From positions 1,922,001 to 1,986,000 of the forward strand of contig NZ_AP021869.1 in assembly GCF_026001925.1 (NCBI RefSeq): DNA of 64,000 nucleotides, given 5' to 3'. Positions 37,846 through 47,322 of this stretch are shown piece after piece. How positions within the stretch are numbered: position 1 is the first letter of the stretch; each line of letters starts with the position of its first letter. Source of the DNA: Vibrio gangliei. Lineage in GTDB: Bacteria; Pseudomonadota; Gammaproteobacteria; Enterobacterales; Vibrionaceae. Below the pieces are notes generated by a model that searched no databases, was not told where the DNA came from, and saw only the letters and a list, made by a program, of their open reading frames with translations. A program made the position numbers and the translations under genes.

Positions 37846-38829
37846 TTACTGCGGAATCGCCTTCCACCCAACACGCTTTTGCTGCACAAGCGCGGCGGAT
37901 AATATACACAACACGCCACCAAGACCAGCATAACGGATCGCGGTTTGTGCTTTTTGTTCTACTTTGGGTTTGGCATGAAACGCAACCCCTAAACCGGCAG
38001 TCGCCATCATGACTAAGTCATTGGCGCCATCACCGACAGCAATAGTATTGTGAGGCTCGACATCGTATTCATCGGCTAAGGTCACCAAAATATCCGCTTT
38101 AGTTTCAGCCGACACCACCTCGCCCAACACCTTACCGGTTAATTTACCATCTACAATTTCAAGTGTATTGGATTGGGCATGATCTAAACCAAGGGTATCT
38201 TTTAAATAATCTGAGAAGTAAGTAAACCCACCGGATGCAATAGCCGTTTTCCAACCAAACTGTTGCAGCGTTTTCACTAACTGCGCTAAATCAGGCATTA
38301 AAGGAAGATTTTCACGTACTTGCGCTAAAATGGCTTCATCCGCACCAGCTAATGCGCCGACGCGTTGACGTAAACTTTGTTCAAAATCGAGTTCACCTTG
38401 CATCGCACGTTCGGTAATTTCAGACACCATCTCACCTACGCCCGCTAATTTCGCGATCTCGTCAATACACTCAATTTGAATGGCGGTGGAATCCATGTCC
38501 ATCACGATCAAACCTGGTTTAGTGAGCTCGGGAAGTACGCTAATCGAAGCGCAATCTACGCCTAAAGCATGAATAAACTCGACTAACTCTGGGAACAAAT
38601 CCCCCCCCATGAGTGCCACTTCATATTGGCCGACTTTCCATGAATCAAGAACCGGATTAAAGCGACCAGTAAACACATCAATACGGTCAAAAAGGCCGAC
38701 AGAAAGATGCTCACCAAATACAATCCACTGTGCTTTTTGCTTGTCTAAACTGGAATACAAATGAGATTCAGGCAATCGCTTGATGAGCGACATACTGCGC
38801 TGAATGTTTAAGGGTTTTACCACGTCCAT
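37846..38829 (-). CDS. serB: Phosphoserine phosphatase SerB
   Basis: SerB hydrolyses phosphoserine to serine, the last step of serine synthesis. The 327-residue HAD enzyme has an N-terminal domain of the vibrio/enterobacterial type and the nucleophile motif DMDSTAIQIECIDEIA near residue 110. FGWKTAIASGGFTYFSDYL and the acidic motif AVGDGANDLVMMATAGLG follow. Length is normal. AAGGCAG lies before the ATG. It is divergent from ahpA/ytjB, the same arrangement as E. coli serB/ytjB. Confidence 0.95.
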   Translation of the reverse strand: MDVVKPLNIQRSMSLIKRLPESHLYSSLDKQKAQWIVFGEHLSVGLFDRIDVFTGRFNPVLDSWKVGQYEVALMGGDLFPELVEFIHALGVDCASISVLPELTKPGLIVMDMDSTAIQIECIDEIAKLAGVGEMVSEITERAMQGELDFEQSLRQRVGALAGADEAILAQVRENLPLMPDLAQLVKTLQQFGWKTAIASGGFTYFSDYLKDTLGLDHAQSNTLEIVDGKLTGKVLGEVVSAETKADILVTLADEYDVEPHNTIAVGDGANDLVMMATAGLGVAFHAKPKVEQKAQTAIRYAGLGGVLCILSAALVQQKRVGWKAIPQ

Positions 38830-38988
38830 GTTTCTGCCTTTTTTAAGCCAAATAGTTAGAATTAATGCCGCTGTAGTATTAAAATAGCAGCACTGTCACT
38901 GCGGGAATACTTGCACGGTTACCTAGCAAGTTACCCTATTGCAATTTAGTTACGCAAGTCCCAAACTGACAATTCACCGAATTTATGC

Positions 38989-39061
38989 CCAAAGTGATTG
39001 GATTTGCAGCGAGGCGAATGAACACCGCCCATAAAGATGCAGCTTCAACGACGAAGGGATA
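38989..39061. repeat. Short derivative of the 130-bp vibrio-like repeat
   Basis: CCCAAAGTGATTGGATTTGC, GCGAGGCGAATGAA and GATGCAGCTTCAACGACGAA match the two ends of the element at 39854-39984 with the centre missing. It lies in the serB/ahpA divergent gap. Confidence 0.6.
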
Positions 39062-39092
39062 GCTGATTATTACGATATAAAGGAAGCATTAC

Positions 39093-39698
39093 ATGCAAAC
39101 ATCGTTGTTTTCTTGGCGTGTATTTTTGCGATTTATCGCGATAATCCTATTGGGCGGTATGTTTGCTTATACCATCATTAATAGCTTTGTGATCAGTCGT
39201 GATAACGAACATATCCAAAACCAACAATTGACGATTTTAACCGACTTGCTGATTTCGCAAACCGCTTTATCTTCTGGTAATTTGATCACCAATGATGATC
39301 AAGAAGGCCTGATGAAAATGGCGAATCAAATTGCTTCAGATGATTTGGTTTACGATGTCACTATCTATAACGCAGAAGGGATTAAGTTAGTCAGTAGCGA
39401 TAACGCTCTCAGTGTACGTGAAGTTTTAGGTTTAGATACTCCACTGAAAACCGCCGGTATTGGACGTGAACAACTCGTTAAACCTATCTTTAATGAAGAA
39501 GATAATACTATTGGCTTTATTCGTATCACGTTTGAAAAAGGCAAAGTTACCGCGATTTCCGATCACCGTTATCGCAATAGTGATCACCTGATGTATACCA
39601 TGCTGATTTTAAGCTTTATTAGTGGCGTGCTGCTTTGCTTGTTGATTTTGTATAAGCCGCAGGATGAAGTAGAGAATATTCTGCTGAAAGATATATAG
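39093..39698 (+). CDS. AhpA/YtjB (Smp) family membrane protein
   Basis: This 201-residue inner membrane protein has a helix near residues 10-32, a periplasmic domain of about 130 residues, and a second helix near 167-188 before a short acidic tail. QTALSSGNLITNDDQEGLM and LVYDVTIYNAEGIKLVSSDN fit the Smp/YtjB/AhpA family, which is encoded divergently from serB in many gamma-proteobacteria. The extracellular part resembles a sensor-type fold without an output domain. Function is not firmly known; an Aeromonas homolog affects haemolysin production, as I recall. GGAAG serves as ribosome site. Confidence 0.85.
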   Translation: MQTSLFSWRVFLRFIAIILLGGMFAYTIINSFVISRDNEHIQNQQLTILTDLLISQTALSSGNLITNDDQEGLMKMANQIASDDLVYDVTIYNAEGIKLVSSDNALSVREVLGLDTPLKTAGIGREQLVKPIFNEEDNTIGFIRITFEKGKVTAISDHRYRNSDHLMYTMLILSFISGVLLCLLILYKPQDEVENILLKDI

Positions 39699-39700
39699 AC

Positions 39701-39738
39701 GAGTTTCGAGTTTCGAGTTTCGAGTTTCGAGTTTCGAG
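39701..39738. repeat. Heptanucleotide tandem array, GAGTTTC x5
   Basis: Five perfect copies of GAGTTTC plus GAG (frame CGAGTTT) begin two bases after the ahpA/ytjB stop and before its terminator, so the array would be in the 3' untranslated part of that mRNA. Confidence 0.95.
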
Positions 39739-39746
39739 AAAAAATT

Positions 39747-39783
39747 AAACCTCTTGATGCACCAACATCAAGAGGTTTTTTTA
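39747..39783 (+). terminator. Terminator after ahpA/ytjB
   Basis: AAACCTCTTGATG and CATCAAGAGGTTT form a perfect 13-bp stem with loop CACCAA and a run of seven T. Confidence 0.95.
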
Positions 39784-39796
39784 TGCTCATTTTCTC

Positions 39797-39984
39797 AAAG
39801 TAGTTGAAGTTTCTGTCAACAAAGCTGCAGCTTCAAATTCGAAGAGACAAATTATTTTCTCAAAGTAGTTGAAGTTGCAGTGAGGCGACAAGTTTATGAA
39901 GCCCCATGAGTGTAGCTTGCCTACATGATTGGGGTGAATAAACGCAGTCAACAAAGCTGCAGCTTCAAATACGAAGAGAAAAAG
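39797..39984. repeat. Inverted-repeat element plus deletion derivative
   Basis: The full copy (39854-39984) starts TCAAAGTAGTTGAAGTTGCA and ends GCTGCAGCTTCAAATACGAA. It has a central hairpin of GCCCCATGAGTGTAG and CTACATGATTGGGG. The copy before it (39797-39849) has the same two ends joined without the centre. A third derivative lies at 38989-39061. No gene is inside. It separates ahpA/ytjB from the deoD 3' end. Confidence 0.75.
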
Positions 39985-40701
39985 TTATTTGTCGCCAAGC
40001 AATACTGAATCTAGTGCAATATGAATCATATCGTTGAACGTAGTAGCACGCTCATCAGATGTGGTTTGCTCACCTGATTTAATGTGATCAGATACAGTAC
40101 AAATCGCGAGAGATTTCGCGCCGTATTCTGCCGCCACACCGTAAATGCCAGCCGCTTCCATTTCCACACCTAGGATGCCGTATTTGTCCATCACTTTGAA
40201 CATATCTGGATCTGGCGTATAGAACAAATCAGCAGAGAAAAGGTTACCCACTTTAACATTGATACCGCGTGCTTTTGCCGCTTCTTCAGCGTTACGTACC
40301 ATCTCGTAATCCGCAATCGCTGCGAAATCGTGATCTTTGAAACGCATACGGTTTACTTTTGAATCCGTACATGCACCCATGCCGATCACCACATCACGCA
40401 GTTTGATGTGATCGCTTACAGCGCCACAGCTACCCACACGGATGATTTTCTTCACGCCGAAATCTTTGATCAATTCAGTCACGTAGATAGAGCAAGACGC
40501 AATACCCATACCGTGCCCCATTACTGATACTTTACGGCCTTTGTAAGTACCTGTGTAACCGAACATGTTACGCACGTTACATACTTGAACCGCGTCTTCT
40601 AAAAAGTTCTCAGCAATGTATTGCGCACGTAGCGGGTCACCTGGCATCAGTACTACGTCTGCAAAATCACCCATCTCAGCATTAATATGTGGAGTTGCCA
40701 T
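39985..40701 (-). CDS. deoD: Purine nucleoside phosphorylase DeoD
   Basis: DeoD splits purine (deoxy)nucleosides with phosphate to free base and (deoxy)ribose 1-phosphate. The 238-residue hexamer-type enzyme shows [20 protein letters not shown] at the N-terminus, [14 protein letters not shown], and [19 protein letters not shown] with the ribose-binding Glu. TVSDHI near the end carries the catalytic-loop Asp. It is the last gene of deoC-deoA-deoB-deoD. A 171-bp gap with CGAG repeats separates it from deoB. AAGGA lies before the ATG. Vibrios often hold a second deoD; this one is the operon copy. Confidence 0.95.
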   Translation of the reverse strand: MATPHINAEMGDFADVVLMPGDPLRAQYIAENFLEDAVQVCNVRNMFGYTGTYKGRKVSVMGHGMGIASCSIYVTELIKDFGVKKIIRVGSCGAVSDHIKLRDVVIGMGACTDSKVNRMRFKDHDFAAIADYEMVRNAEEAAKARGINVKVGNLFSADLFYTPDPDMFKVMDKYGILGVEMEAAGIYGVAAEYGAKSLAICTVSDHIKSGEQTTSDERATTFNDMIHIALDSVLLGDK

Positions 40702-40739
40702 GTATAAGTCCTTAATGATTCTAATTTATTTAATGGTTC

Positions 40740-40868
40740 GTTATTCGGGCGCTTCGCTTAACAAGGCTTGAGCGCTTTGCTTCTCGAAAAAGCACCCCAA
40801 CGATGGTTTATTAAAATTCTTTACCCGAATACCAGTGAATCGAGTCACGAGCATTCGAGTCACGAGAG
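40740..40868. repeat. CGAG repeats in deoB-deoD gap
   Basis: CGAGTCACGAG occurs twice (40839 and 40855). Broken minus-oriented cores (CGGGCGCTTCGCT) lie at about 40746. They begin four bases past the deoB stop, inside the deo operon. Confidence 0.65.
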
Positions 40869-40872
40869 AGGT

Positions 40873-42093
40873 CTATAAAAACGACTTTCCGTATTCCATA
40901 TCTGATGTACCAAAGTATTTCGCTAGGCTTTGGCCGATGTCAGCAAAAGTGTCGCGGCGTCCTAATGAACCTGCTGGCACTTTCGGGCCAGATACCAATA
41001 CTGGGATGTGCTCGCGAGTATGATCGCTGCCAGGCCAAGTGGGGTCACAGCCGTGGTCTGCGGTTAAAATCAACACATCATCTTGTTGCAGTAAGGCTTG
41101 AATTTCAGGCAAGCGTGCATCGAAATACTCCAGCGCTGCTGCATAACCGGCGACATCACGGCGGTGACCGTAAGAAGAATCGAAATCAACAAAATTAGTG
41201 AAGACGATAGTGTTATCACCGGCTTTTTTCACTTCCTCTAAAGTGGCATCAAATAAGGCTTCAATCCCTGTTGCTTTCACTTTTTGCGTGATACCGCAGC
41301 CAGCATAAATATCAGAAATCTTACCAATAGAAACAACTTCACCGTTTTTCTCATCCACCAGCTTTTGCAAAATCGTCGCAGATGGCGGCTCAACTGAAAG
41401 ATCGCGACGGTTACCGGTACGAGCAAATTCACCTGGTTTGTTGCCAACAAATGGACGCGCAATCACACGGCCAATATTGTAAGGCTCAAGCTCTTCACGC
41501 ACGATTTGGCAAAGCTCTAATAAGTTTTCCAAGCCGTAAGTTTCTTCGTGACACGCAATCTGGAAGACCGAATCTGCTGAAGTATAGAAGATTGGCTTAC
41601 CGCTCTTCATGTGCTCTTCGCCCAGCTCGTCCAAAATAACAGTACCCGATGAATGGCAGTTGCCTAGGTAGCCTGGTAAGTTGGCGCGTTCAACGATTTT
41701 ATCTAACAATTCTTGCGGGAAGCTGTTTTTCTCATCAGTAAAATAGCCCCAGTCGAACAATACGGGTACGCCGGCAATTTCCCAGTGACCTGATGGCGTA
41801 TCTTTACCTGAAGACAACTCTGCTGCGTGGCCATAAGCGCCGGTAATTTCCGCTTGCTCATCCAAGCCAATTGGGAACGATCCCGTTGATTCTTTCGCCG
41901 CAAGACCTAAACCCAGTTTAGACAAGTTTGGCAAACGCAATGGGCCGCTACGGTGTTCGTTATCCGCTAAACCTTTATCACACTGCTCTGCAATATGACC
42001 TAATGTGTCTGCGCCTACATCACCGAATTTATCGGCATCTTGTGTCGCACCAATACCGAAAGAATCCAGTACTAAAATAATCGCACGTTTCAT
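40873..42093 (-). CDS. deoB: Phosphopentomutase DeoB
   Basis: DeoB converts (deoxy)ribose 1-phosphate to the 5-phosphate, linking nucleoside phosphorolysis to aldol cleavage by DeoC. The 406-residue alkaline-phosphatase-superfamily enzyme begins [20 protein letters not shown] with the metal-binding Asp. [14 protein letters not shown] has the phosphorylated Thr, and [20 protein letters not shown] has the second metal site. Length is normal. GGAGGAGA is a strong ribosome site, and 27 bases separate it from deoA. A repeat cluster follows. Confidence 0.96.
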   Translation of the reverse strand: MKRAIILVLDSFGIGATQDADKFGDVGADTLGHIAEQCDKGLADNEHRSGPLRLPNLSKLGLGLAAKESTGSFPIGLDEQAEITGAYGHAAELSSGKDTPSGHWEIAGVPVLFDWGYFTDEKNSFPQELLDKIVERANLPGYLGNCHSSGTVILDELGEEHMKSGKPIFYTSADSVFQIACHEETYGLENLLELCQIVREELEPYNIGRVIARPFVGNKPGEFARTGNRRDLSVEPPSATILQKLVDEKNGEVVSIGKISDIYAGCGITQKVKATGIEALFDATLEEVKKAGDNTIVFTNFVDFDSSYGHRRDVAGYAAALEYFDARLPEIQALLQQDDVLILTADHGCDPTWPGSDHTREHIPVLVSGPKVPAGSLGRRDTFADIGQSLAKYFGTSDMEYGKSFL

Positions 42094-42120
42094 GGTTCAT
42101 TCTCCTCCCAAGCTAAGTCT

Positions 42121-43473
42121 CTATGACAGATCTTCCGCTCGGATTTGACTATAAATCTCTGGTGTCGGTTGATAAGCCTCATCAGACACCGTAATCGCTT
42201 GTTGTAGTTGCTCTGCCGCTTGCTGCCATTGCTCTTCACTACGAGCATGGATCATTGCAAGTGGTGTGTTAGCATCAGCCTGTTCACCTAAACGAATGAA
42301 CTGGTCAAAGCCAACCGCATAATCAATTTGGTCAGACGCGACTTTACGTCCACCGCCCATCGCCACGACCGCCATGCCAATTGCACGGGTATCCATCGCA
42401 GTCACAGTGCCTACTTGCTTAGCAAAAACAGGCTTAATCACTTCTGCTTTAGGTAAATACGCATCATAGTTTTGAACAAAATCTTGCGGGCCGCCTAAGC
42501 CTGCTACCATTTTGCCAAAACAAGCTGCAGCTTTGCCGTTATCAAGAACCGCTTGCAATTGCTCACGAGCTTGATCGGTATTGTCTGCAAGGTGAGCCAA
42601 TACCAACATTTCAGCACACAGCGCCATAGTCACTTCAAATAAGCGAGGATTACGCACTTCACCGCGAGAGTTTTTCTCACCGGTTAAAAATTGCACCGCT
42701 TCTTTCACTTCCAACGCGTTACCCGCAGAAGAAGCCAATACTTGGTTCATGTCGGTTAAAATGGCGGTGGTTTTCGTACCCGCACCATTGGCTACCGCCA
42801 CAATCGATTGAGCCAGTTCTTCTGATGCTTCATAAGTTGGCATAAACGCACCAGAGCCGACTTTCACATCCATCACGAGTGATTCAAGGCCCGCGGCCAA
42901 TTTCTTCGACAAGATAGACGCGGTGATCAAAGTGATATTATCCACCGTCGCCGTAATATCGCGAGTGGCATAAACGCGTTTATCCGCAGGCGCTAGATCA
43001 CCGGTTTGACCAATAATCGCGACACCAGCACCTTTGGTCACAGCGCCAAACACATCATTGGTTGGCATGATGTTGTAACCAGGGATGGACTCTAATTTAT
43101 CCAGCGTGCCACCAGTATGACCAAGGCCACGACCTGAAATCATAGGAACAAAACCACCACATGCGGCTACCATAGCGCCCAGCATTAATGAGGTCACATC
43201 CCCGACACCGCCAGTAGAATGTTTATCAACAATTGGGCCACCAAAATTCATGTGTGACCAATCTAGCACCATACCTGAATCACGCATTGCGCAGGTTAAA
43301 GCGATACGCTCTTGCATGTTCATTTCGTTAAAAAAGATGGTCATGGCGAAAGCCGCAATTTGACCTTCTGAAATGGTATCTTTTGCTACACCTTGAATGA
43401 AGAAATTGATCTCTTCATTAGTGAGCACTTCACCATCACGCTTTTTACGAATAATTTCTTGAGGAAGATACAT
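42121..43473 (-). CDS. deoA: Thymidine phosphorylase DeoA
   Basis: DeoA splits thymidine and deoxyuridine with phosphate. The 450-residue protein begins [20 protein letters not shown]. It contains the phosphate-binding motif [36 protein letters not shown], and a C-terminal domain typical of the family. It is the second gene of the operon after deoC, 73 bases downstream, with AGGTGGG before the ATG. Its products feed DeoB and DeoC. Confidence 0.96.
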   Translation of the reverse strand: MYLPQEIIRKKRDGEVLTNEEINFFIQGVAKDTISEGQIAAFAMTIFFNEMNMQERIALTCAMRDSGMVLDWSHMNFGGPIVDKHSTGGVGDVTSLMLGAMVAACGGFVPMISGRGLGHTGGTLDKLESIPGYNIMPTNDVFGAVTKGAGVAIIGQTGDLAPADKRVYATRDITATVDNITLITASILSKKLAAGLESLVMDVKVGSGAFMPTYEASEELAQSIVAVANGAGTKTTAILTDMNQVLASSAGNALEVKEAVQFLTGEKNSRGEVRNPRLFEVTMALCAEMLVLAHLADNTDQAREQLQAVLDNGKAAACFGKMVAGLGGPQDFVQNYDAYLPKAEVIKPVFAKQVGTVTAMDTRAIGMAVVAMGGGRKVASDQIDYAVGFDQFIRLGEQADANTPLAMIHARSEEQWQQAAEQLQQAITVSDEAYQPTPEIYSQIRAEDLS

Positions 43474-43546
43474 AACAAACCCACCTAGTAAGCCGTATTC
43501 AATTGTCAGGAATACCCACTCTTGTCAGTATTCCTGAACCTGCGAA

Positions 43547-44320
43547 TTAGTAGCCGCCTTCTTCCGCTTTTTCGCCTTTACCTAGGGTGTTGAGTAGGTT
43601 TGCTAGTAGGCTTGATGCACCAAAACGGTAGTGCATGTTATCTGCCCAATCTGCACCTAAAATACGATCCGCCATGGCGAGATAAGCTTGTGCGTCTTCT
43701 GCAGTACGAACACCACCGGCTGGTTTGAAGCCGACTTTGTCCGCCACGCCCATATCTTTAATGACATTCAACATGATTTCTGCTGATTCTGGCGTTGCGT
43801 TAACTGGCACTTTACCGGTTGAGGTTTTGATGAAATCTGCGCCTGCTTCGATTGAGATTTGAGAAGCACGCTTGATTAACGCTTCTTCTTTTAGCTCACC
43901 AGTTTCGATGATCACTTTAAGTAGAATGTCGCCACACGCTTCTTTACATTGCTTCACTAATTCAAAGCCAGTTTTTTCATCACCAGCAATCAAAGTGCGG
44001 TATGGGAAAACCACGTCCACTTCGTCAGCCCCGTAAGCCACAGCCGCTTTCGTTTCTGCCACTGCAATGTCAATATCGTCGTTACCGTGTGGGAAGTTAG
44101 TAACGGTCGCGATGCGAATGTCTGGCGTGTCTTGCTCACGCAGTGTCTTCTTCGCAATAGGAATAAAGCGCGGGTAAATACAAATGGCAGCGGTATTGCC
44201 AACAGGTGATTTTGCATCTTTACATAGGGCAATGACTTTCTCATCTGTGTCGTCGTCATTCAACGTCGTCAGATCCATTAATTTTAGTGCACGTAAAGCT
44301 GCTGCTTGTAAATCGCTCAT
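43547..44320 (-). CDS. deoC: Deoxyribose-phosphate aldolase DeoC
   Basis: DeoC cleaves deoxyribose 5-phosphate to glyceraldehyde 3-phosphate and acetaldehyde. The 257-residue class I aldolase contains [12 protein letters not shown] with the Schiff-base lysine and [15 protein letters not shown]. The start at 44320 is chosen because GGAGAGAG lies just before it and relatives begin MSDL; an ATG six codons upstream has no ribosome site. It is the first gene of deoC-deoA-deoB-deoD, behind a 549-bp leader region with CRP and LacI-type sites. Confidence 0.95.
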   Translation of the reverse strand: MSDLQAAALRALKLMDLTTLNDDDTDEKVIALCKDAKSPVGNTAAICIYPRFIPIAKKTLREQDTPDIRIATVTNFPHGNDDIDIAVAETKAAVAYGADEVDVVFPYRTLIAGDEKTGFELVKQCKEACGDILLKVIIETGELKEEALIKRASQISIEAGADFIKTSTGKVPVNATPESAEIMLNVIKDMGVADKVGFKPAGGVRTAEDAQAYLAMADRILGADWADNMHYRFGASSLLANLLNTLGKGEKAEEGGY

Positions 44321-44562
44321 TTCTCTCTCCGATTTCAAAAATTCGTCTTTTAAAAATTAGTTTTCAAAAGATTATTATGACAACTGGGTTATCGCATCTA
44401 GGTTTACTTACCCTAGTTAAAGTGTAGTGCTATTCATTACGCTATTTGTAGAAATAACGTGAATACCCAAGTTGTCTGAAATGAACGGACTTGGTTCCTT
44501 GAAGACTTAACTCGGTGTTACCAAACGAGTTAATTGCAATCCTTGTCACCGCACAACCAATC

Positions 44563-44646
44563 TACCCGTAAGCCGGTTATTGGCTGCAAACACATCATGT
44601 GTCTTATCGCCCTAGCGCGTCATGTGCTAGCTTGAATTTACGGGTA
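44563..44646. ncRNA. Candidate structured element in deo leader
   Basis: A 9-bp perfect closing stem, TACCCGTAA with TTACGGGTA, encloses three hairpins. P2 is AGCC/GGCT with a 7-base loop. P3 is ACAC/GTGT with a 5-base loop. P4 is CTAGCGC/GTGCTAG, with one G-T pair and a 5-base loop. The fold is an 84-base four-way junction, about 240 bases before deoC. It lacks D- and T-loop signatures, so it is not a tRNA. Transcription strand is not certain; as leader it would be minus. Confidence 0.35.
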
Positions 44647-44663
44647 ATTATACTGATTTATTC

Positions 44664-44729
44664 CGTGAGATCAGTCACTATCCTATACGCAAACGGTTTG
44701 TATCTCATAAAAAAGTGAGAGCTTGCATA
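44664..44729 (-). promoter_or_regulatory. deo control region: CRP, LacI-like, CRP
   Basis: CGTGA-GATCAG-TCACT (44664-44679) is a good CRP site. AGTGA-GAGCTT-GCATA (44714-44729) is a weak one, with centres 50 bases apart. Between them CAAACGGTTTG (44690-44700) is a LacI-family palindrome with an odd centre. This CRP-CytR-CRP order recalls E. coli deoP2 (53-base spacing). TATAAT on the minus strand at 44647-44652 is a possible -10. Regulator identity is inferred. Confidence 0.5.
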
Positions 44730-44802
44730 AATCAAGGACTTGCCTCCGCAATAGCCTTTTTAACTGTAAGTCTATATTCAAGTCATTACGGCTAAAGACG
44801 CA

Positions 44803-44832
44803 AAAAGCCGCAGCAAACTATGCTACGGCTTT
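44803..44832 (-). terminator. Terminator after nupC
   Basis: On the minus strand AAAGCCGTAGCA pairs with TGCTGCGGCTTT, with one mismatch and loop TAGTT, followed by a U-tract. It starts 38 bases past the nupC stop and separates nupC from the deo promoter. Confidence 0.9.
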
Positions 44833-44869
44833 AATGGTTATATACTGGCGTCTATATATTCAGACTCGA

Positions 44870-46123
44870 TTACATTGCTTGTAGTGTAATGAAGAAACCA
44901 GCGATAGTTGCAGCCATTAGGTTAGATAATGTACCTGCAAGAATGGCTTTCATACCCATTTGTGCAATGTCAGAACGACGTGCTGGTGCTAGACCACCAA
45001 GGCCGCCCAATAGAATTGCGATAGAAGAAAGGTTCGCAAAACCACATAGAGCAAATGAAATGATAGCTTTCGTTTTCTCAGAAAGAACCACTGTCGCACC
45101 ATCAGCTAGGTATGGGGCAAAGTTAGAGTAAGCCACAAATTCATTCAAGATAGTCTTTTGACCAATGAAAGAACCCGCTAGAGTTGCTTCACTCCAAGGC
45201 ACACCGATCAACCAAGCGATAGGAGCAAAGATGTAACCTAGGATTAGCTCAAGAGTTAGCTCAGGCATACCGAACCAACCACCAACACCACCTAAGATGC
45301 CGTTAAGTAGAGCAATCAAACCGATGAATGCAAGAAGCATTGCACCAACGTTAAGCGCAAGTTGAAGACCTGAAGAAGCACCTACTGCCGCTGCATCGAT
45401 AACGTTTGCAGGTTTGTCTGCATCATCATCAACCGCATCAGCAAGTTGCTCGATTGGCTCATCCGTTTCTGGCTTGATGATTTTTGCGAACAATAAGCCG
45501 CCTGGTGCCGCCATGAAAGAAGCCGCGATTAGGTAAGACAGAGGTACACCCATCGCTGCGTAACCCGCCATTACACCACCAGCAACAGAGGCTAAACCAC
45601 CACACATTACTGCGAACAACTCAGATTGAGTCATTTTTGGTACGAATGGACGAACCACTAGAGGCGCTTCAGTTTGACCAACGAAGATGTTCGCTGTTGC
45701 AGACATAGATTCCGCACGAGAAGTACCCAGCGCTTTCTGTAAACCACCGCCTAAAACTTTGATAACAATCTGCATCACACCGATGTTGTAAAGAACAGAG
45801 ATCAATGCAGAGAAAAAGATAATGGTAGGCAATACTTTAAACGCGAAGATGAAACCAACGCCTTCAACTGAGAAGTTTACTAGGTTACCAAATAGGAACC
45901 CAATACCCTCATTACCGAAATCATACACATGCTGAACGCCGTTAGTCATAGCGGCTAACATGTCACGTCCCCAAGGTACATAAAGTACAAACGCACCTAG
46001 GAAGAATTGGATAGCAAAAGCGCCACCAACCGTTCTGAAATTAATTGCTTTGCGGTTGTCGGAAAATAGTACTGCTATTGCAAGCAGAAAAATCATACCA
46101 ACAATGCTCATAACCAGGCTCAT
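44870..46123 (-). CDS. nupC: NupC-family nucleoside transporter
   Basis: This inner membrane nucleoside:cation symporter belongs to the concentrative nucleoside transporter family. The 417-residue protein has about ten hydrophobic segments. Family blocks include [23 protein letters not shown] [60 protein letters not shown], and [20 protein letters not shown] near the end. It is a single gene with CRP and LacI-type sites upstream and a terminator downstream. Together with OmpK in the outer membrane and the Deo enzymes it would supply nucleosides for catabolism. Confidence 0.94.
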   Translation of the reverse strand: MSLVMSIVGMIFLLAIAVLFSDNRKAINFRTVGGAFAIQFFLGAFVLYVPWGRDMLAAMTNGVQHVYDFGNEGIGFLFGNLVNFSVEGVGFIFAFKVLPTIIFFSALISVLYNIGVMQIVIKVLGGGLQKALGTSRAESMSATANIFVGQTEAPLVVRPFVPKMTQSELFAVMCGGLASVAGGVMAGYAAMGVPLSYLIAASFMAAPGGLLFAKIIKPETDEPIEQLADAVDDDADKPANVIDAAAVGASSGLQLALNVGAMLLAFIGLIALLNGILGGVGGWFGMPELTLELILGYIFAPIAWLIGVPWSEATLAGSFIGQKTILNEFVAYSNFAPYLADGATVVLSEKTKAIISFALCGFANLSSIAILLGGLGGLAPARRSDIAQMGMKAILAGTLSNLMAATIAGFFITLQAM

Positions 46124-46180
46124 GGTATATGGCTTCCTTATTTAAATTGGTTAAAAAAAAGTTCAGGGCTCTAAAAAAGC

Positions 46181-46282
46181 GCTGGCGATTATACTCTGAC
46201 AATTGGTAACAAAGTAATACTAACCTCACACTTATTCATGAAAAATAGATGAAAAACATAAGTTCATGTGATCTATATCACC
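46181..46282 (-). promoter_or_regulatory. nupC promoter with two CRP sites
   Basis: TATAAT on the minus strand (46188-46193) places the start point near 46181. A strong CRP site TGTGA-TCTATA-TCACC (46267-46282) centres near -93.5. A half-conserved one (46215-46230, right arm TCACA) centres near -41.5. The spacing of 52 bases matches the tandem CRP design of CytR-controlled promoters. Confidence 0.6.
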
Positions 46283-46325
46283 AAACGTTTGCTTTTTTCA
46301 TATTGACTCACAAGCAAACGTTTGC
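46281..46325. promoter_or_regulatory. Two LacI-family operators before nupC
   Basis: CCAAACGTTTGC (46281-46292) and GCAAACGTTTGC (46314-46325) are palindromes 33 bases apart, about three helical turns. The second equals the core of the PurR box. PurR or CytR could bind; the sequence alone does not decide. The first site touches the distal CRP site. Confidence 0.65.
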
Positions 46326-46344
46326 ATGTTGTTCATAAAATTTA

Positions 46345-47142
46345 TCAATCCCAACCGAATAAAATGCAACTGTTATGCCAAATCTGCTGTTCAATTTTCA
46401 TTTCATTCTCACTTCTAAGCTCACAAAGCGCTGAAAAAATCGACGCTAAATGTGCAGGATGATTCGCTTGTCCTTGAAAACCAGACACCGGCATATCAGG
46501 TGCATCGGTTTCAAGCACCAAAGATTCAAGTGGCAATTTGGCTATCGCTTGTCGTGTTTTGTTTGCTCTTGGGTAGGTAATCACGCCGCCCACTCCAATA
46601 TAGAAGCCCAATTTGACATATTCCAACGCCTGCTGGTAACTCCCTGAAAAAGCGTGAATCACACCACCTTTTTCTAGTTTAACTTGCTTTAATCGAGCCA
46701 CAGTTTTGTCGTGCGCTTTACGCGAATGAATAATCAAAGGTAGGTGATGTTGAGCGGCAAGCTCGACTTGAGACTCAAATAATGTGTATTGCTTGGTGAT
46801 ATTCCCTGGCGTCAACAGCGCCTCATGGAGCATGAAATCTAAGCCGCACTCTCCTACTGCCACACAATGTTTATCTCGCTGCAATAAGGTGTGATTCAGA
46901 ACATCATAAATGTCATTAGGGTGTTGATTGAGAAAGTAAGGATGAAAACCTAGAGAATAATATAAAGAAGGATATTGTTTAGAAAGCTGCTGCAGCGATG
47001 ACCAGTTCTTGGTTCCTATTGCTGGAATGACAATTCTTTTCACTCCGGCTTGCTGCGCTTTCATCAATTGGGTTTCAACATCTGAAAATTCAGGAAAATC
47101 AAAATGGCAGTGGGTATCAATAAATGAATGCGGATTGGCCAT
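46345..47142 (-). CDS. yjjV: TatD-family metal-dependent hydrolase YjjV
   Basis: This 265-residue TIM-barrel metal hydrolase belongs to the TatD group. Metal ligands are visible in DTHCHFDF near the start, VGECGLDFML, LIIHSRKAH, and LETDAPDMP near the end. The position near deo genes matches E. coli yjjV. TatD proteins act as deoxyribonucleases or on D-amino-acyl substrates in some species; the role here is not proven. A 52-residue gene ends four bases before its start and is probably co-transcribed. Confidence 0.9.
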   Translation of the reverse strand: MANPHSFIDTHCHFDFPEFSDVETQLMKAQQAGVKRIVIPAIGTKNWSSLQQLSKQYPSLYYSLGFHPYFLNQHPNDIYDVLNHTLLQRDKHCVAVGECGLDFMLHEALLTPGNITKQYTLFESQVELAAQHHLPLIIHSRKAHDKTVARLKQVKLEKGGVIHAFSGSYQQALEYVKLGFYIGVGGVITYPRANKTRQAIAKLPLESLVLETDAPDMPVSGFQGQANHPAHLASIFSALCELRSENEMKIEQQIWHNSCILFGWD

Positions 47143-47144
47143 GA

Positions 47145-47303
47145 CTAAGCATCAATGGATGTAGTGTTAGCGGGCTCTGATGTCTGATGAGCAGGATCGG
47201 GGCGGTAGGCACAACAACTGCGCTTATACTCTGGTTTCAAACCTAACTCTTCACACCAAGCATCATAACGCGCCAGCCAATATTTCAACTTTGCTAAAAG
47301 CAT
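47145..47303 (-). CDS. Small conserved protein, DUF5363-like
   Basis: This 52-residue frame has AGGGAAG directly before the ATG and stops two bases before the yjjV start, so the two are likely one unit. The protein begins MLLAKLKYWLARYDAWCEEL, then GLKPEYKRSCCAYRPDPAHQ, then a Thr/Ser-rich tail. A short amphipathic helix with WCxExGL followed by a CC-x-YR-x-DP motif recalls small vibrio proteins annotated DUF5363. Function is unknown. The Cys-Cys pair may bind metal, which is only a guess. Confidence 0.75.
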   Translation of the reverse strand: MLLAKLKYWLARYDAWCEELGLKPEYKRSCCAYRPDPAHQTSEPANTTSIDA

Positions 47304-47322
47304 CTTCCCTGTCCTTATTTAA

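Noticed and set aside
44563..44646. tRNA gene in the deo leader
   Set aside because: The cloverleaf-like fold lacks D-loop GG, the T-loop TTCRA pattern and a normal anticodon arm on either strand.
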